Below, in pieces: positions 63,639 through 64,000 of a stretch of DNA of 64,000 bases. The notes below the pieces were generated by a model, which saw nothing but the letters and a program-made list of their open reading frames with translations, did no database searches and was not told the origin of the DNA. How positions within the stretch are numbered: the first letter of the stretch is position 1; each line of letters starts with the position of its first letter. The translations under genes and the position numbers were made by a program. Location of the stretch: positions 54,797,311-54,861,310 of the forward strand of contig CM037783.1 in NCBI GenBank assembly GCA_021229015.1. The letters are read 5' to 3'. The stretch is from Solen grandis (taxonomy: Eukaryota; Mollusca; Bivalvia; Adapedonta; Solenidae).

Positions 63639-63960
63639 TGGCGCAATAGCTCAGTGGTAAAGTGTTCAATTTGCGTTTGGGAGGTCTGGGGTTTGAATCC
63701 CAGCCAGGGCACTTCCTCGGCTGACTGTGTCAAACCAAAGACGTATAAAATTGGTACCAGATGCATCCTTGTCTGGCACTCAGGAAAAATGGCGTGGCTA
63801 TGGGAACTCATAGTACTCAGTGCTGGTTCTACCCAGGACCGGACTACCTTGCATCCAACCATTGTCTCTTCCGATTCTATCTTTAGCAAAAATACAGGAC
63901 CCACACGTTGGAAATCCTTGACCGTATGGTCTAAAATATGGCCACAATAATCAGAAAATG
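63639..63960 (+). mobile_element. tRNA-derived SINE
   Basis: tRNA-like head with A box TAGCTCAGTGGTAAAG and B box GGTTTGAATCCCAGCC, then a body (GGCACTTCCTCGGCTGACTG). The first seven bases cannot pair with the last seven of the head, so it is not a working tRNA gene. The 3' limit is approximate. Confidence 0.7.
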
Positions 63961-64000
63961 ATTGCTAGCTATTATAATAAAAGAAAAGAAACAAAAAGGA

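Noticed and set aside
63639..63712. Possible tRNA gene
   Set aside because: A and B boxes are present but the acceptor ends do not pair and the sequence continues into a SINE body.

Overview
The window is nuclear DNA of an animal, most likely a bivalve mollusc (probably a heterodont clam). That placement is inference. It rests on long AT-rich introns, tRNA-derived SINEs, and many copies of a repeat family that opens with a hairpin around AGCTCACCTGAGC and closes with a hairpin around AGGGCCATCATGGCCCT, which I know only from bivalve genomes. Two host genes can be reconstructed exon by exon because splice sites and reading phases agree; almost everything else is repeat.

Plus strand, about 15.7-47.2 kb: a large SAMD9/SAMD9L-like gene. 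Exons at 15690-16279, 18073-18366, 23941-24145, 25501-25562, 26070-30354, 30598-30733, 30925-about 31011, 40431-40499, 41458-41526 and 47131-47210 join in frame. The inferred order is HEPN (DZIP3-like, RNKLAH), CARD-like, an unassigned segment, SAM-like, AlbA/Schlafen-like, SIR2-like middle region, STAND-type P-loop NTPase, TPR, OB fold and a poly-lysine C-terminus. One protein thus joins two candidate ribonuclease modules, an adaptor domain and a signalling NTPase, as expected of an innate-immune effector. The 4.3 kb main exon carries one frameshift near 29.03 kb, and one 69-nt exon is tandemly duplicated.

Minus strand, about 63.1-52.0 kb: a deoxynucleoside kinase of the thymidine kinase 2 / dNK type, six internal exons recognised. 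The 3' exons are not visible; a 100-N gap (50001-50100) lies in the expected place.

Mobile DNA, left to right: a SINE (905-1095); a hairpin-headed element split by a LINE (1582-5303) with an 8-bp target duplication, the LINE keeping ORF1 and endonuclease but lacking reverse transcriptase; a nested pair of TIR elements with 9-bp and 8-bp target duplications (6989-7947 and 7705-7832); a 6.2 kb element made of about 35 copies of a ~167-bp unit (9245-15471); at least ten more relatives in the introns; a GCGC-rich TIR element (20638-21560); and, inside the kinase gene, a mariner remnant, a 38-bp minisatellite, an apparently intact intron-containing MULE with FLYWCH finger, near-perfect TIRs and 9-bp target duplication (55502-59521), a Tigger-like TIR element whose end lies at a splice donor, and a piggyBac-type MITE with a near-perfect internal palindrome. 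No rRNA, functional tRNA or CRISPR array was seen.
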